Source of the DNA: a virus
IMG/VR virus record: IMGVR_UViG_3300029953_000121
Coordinates: 1-29,642 of that record
Length of the DNA: 29,642 bases
Strand: one strand, 5' to 3'
This document shows positions 29,501-29,642 of the stretch, piece by piece. Each line of letters opens with the position of its first letter. The stretch's first letter is position 1. The notes beneath the pieces are model-generated. The model saw nothing but the letters and a program-made list of their open reading frames with translations, searched no databases and was not told the DNA's origin. The position numbers and the translations under genes were made by a program.

Positions 29501-29642
29501 TTGAACAACTCGCGGACTTCATGAAGGCCATGGAGAAGAACGGACGGGATGAGCAGAAGATCATTGTGGCGGGCGAACAGTTCGACCGCGAGGTTGTGGC
29601 GCAGGAATTGATTGCTGCCGCGCGATCGGTTAAAGCCAAACC
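26509..29642 (+). CDS. Very large ejected virion protein with HELGH motif, partial
   Basis: The frame is open from ATG 26509 to the window end, 1,044 complete codons without a stop. I checked it codon by codon through the HELGH region. The product begins MPDNDLSDLESAFSMMPNPR. A zinc-metalloprotease motif HELGH lies at residues 472-476 (27922-27936). A Glu in SFPEWFAEQVQRW (Glu541 or Glu545) could be the third ligand. The rest is helical and charged, as in huge polyvalent or core-ejected proteins of podoviruses. It overlaps the 709-aa gene by 14 bases. The missing C-terminus may carry more domains. Confidence 0.85.
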   Translation, partial: MPDNDLSDLESAFSMMPNPRAITAAAVGSNPDKAAEAVNLGKQTGVNPAAINIDLDRFKAQVNTRAAGDIVQNNPKLRDYVISDPMKAKVSSDDLANLDAYSKAAEAVPKKTFFSTVADAWNEAKPELTDPKEAQRLADLSDSPYWKSFVNNSIVPDVDNLTGLFALPGQVLNAGIAGLAYGYKASGAEAAGAKIGLGTAEQLQRDLGGMVENEMFRTGGEAGGHVAAAEMAPYIKAARAPERGKFPEIDKVRDKVADEKVDAIKQAFSDAQSSATRERVPEFFKDFAEQHHGDDTIGISADVVRALYGDKVPASDDGILGFVPDMANQLELAKAAGADVKVPIADLMANATPEVFHSIEDGIRVDPETLTKFEKDAVPPESGAESKYPEGNVTKQAGFFNYRDAEHPAAPEWHAPLQKIVDDLAEKFGLPVTPKVWSAYGPDHHFGYASSTGHIVLNEKLDPKLAVATTLHELGHQVEFQRFRDVGPEVQTSVRDAWRREFGKEETVGQNRPLSVPEDAHGIRIENTSTANQNYMRSFPEWFAEQVQRWATKTEEPTGVVEKFFKGIADVWKEIYAKVTGHVDVVPEIKDFIKGIWNGNKAGFDSPIEPFPIPARGTITARPEEIRIFKDPRAIGMNKGQWDLYQKAIEAQNKAEYESRLKKGMAEEKKRMAPEWAAKLAVIRSKIVDEMKEMPRFIADQGLSSGEFKIASDALTDEQKAVLPRSYYGKDGHLPDQIARYTGHTSGQALIDDLTALHANRGKMQPMEYTRRIADQLAARWMEEEHGTFKDAVEAVTKQRIVPATALDSMAAELKAMAEEHGFDLPLSREEIEGATRDKFNNTPLSMIDSDNILAAINRLNNKIEDKLLHEDPKAAFADRQRKFLASIMANRALEIERTKAKFDKQMKKFKERVIGDLGKPTVRQEYTDQIHAVMDRLGLPIKRDRADITSNMDKAGYGGLQDFLQQKINDGHQIPVPEFLLDPAWKENMSSIKADEFEQLADFMKAMEKNGRDEQKIIVAGEQFDREVVAQELIAAARSVKAK

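Noticed and set aside
27877-29508. 543-codon minus-strand open frame
   Set aside because: It is the antisense of the very large ejected protein, whose coding frame is open throughout with HELGH and overlap-coupled start. The minus product is Leu/Arg/His-rich, without domains or a ribosome-binding site, as expected for a codon-bias shadow.
1-29642. Diversity-generating retroelement, CRISPR array, tRNA genes, integrase or attachment site
   Set aside because: The capsid genes resemble BPP-1, which has such a retroelement, so I looked for a reverse transcriptase or template/variable repeat pair. None was seen. No evenly spaced direct repeats with unique spacers, cloverleaf sequences or recombinase motifs were found by eye.

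Overview
The window reads as the structural half of a podovirus-type (short-tailed, T7-like or Bordetella BPP-1-like) bacteriophage genome, cut at both ends. The rightward order is terminase small subunit, terminase large subunit, head-to-tail connector portal, Bbp19-like protein, scaffold, major capsid protein, Bbp16-like protein, tailspike, tail tubular proteins A and B, GNAT-like virion protein and three internal or ejected virion proteins. This is the classic order of a short-tailed phage late operon. The host is probably a Gram-negative bacterium with moderately high GC. Four phage proteins carry Sec-type signal peptides ending in A-x-A followed by Gln, a form common in Alphaproteobacteria, so an alphaproteobacterial host is my best guess. 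That guess is inference only.

Left arm (about 1-4900, minus strand): fifteen small, mostly unrecognised genes are read leftward. Seven genes in the window are under about 60 codons and were found by translating between the larger frames; six of them lie on or beside this arm. The arm ends at a strong hairpin and U-tract terminator (128-158). It contains two near-consensus sigma70 promoters (1737-1765 and 3781-3809), each with a stem-loop exactly where the transcript should begin, and a third promoter at the left edge pointing out of the window. A long imperfect RNA hairpin lies at 3501-3552. Two inverted arrays of about 11-bp repeats (4425-4494 and 4650-4733) flank a homopolymer-rich spacer. 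One gene product resembles the Rmf/CrpP small-protein family. Two others (45 and 54 aa) are diverged paralogues of each other.

Divergent switch (4873-5920): transcription changes to rightward. The region holds a 29-aa membrane peptide, a conserved-looking 116-aa protein, two terminator-like hairpins and an AT-rich island.

Right arm (5920-29642, plus strand): a small GIY-YIG nuclease-like gene precedes terS. A signal-peptide SGNH hydrolase is inserted between terS and terL. The portal, Bbp19-like, scaffold, capsid and cement-like genes follow. Then come two exported proteins of unknown function and a signal-peptide beta-helix tailspike whose DNA is visibly more AT-rich than the capsid gene. 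Four small proteins lead to the tail tubular A and B genes, which share a similar inserted domain. The window closes with the ejection proteins: a 197-aa coiled protein, a 709-aa protein with a transglycosylase-like segment, and the first 1,044 residues of a very large protein with an HELGH zinc-metalloprotease motif. No tRNA, CRISPR array, integrase, replication gene or lysis cassette was seen.
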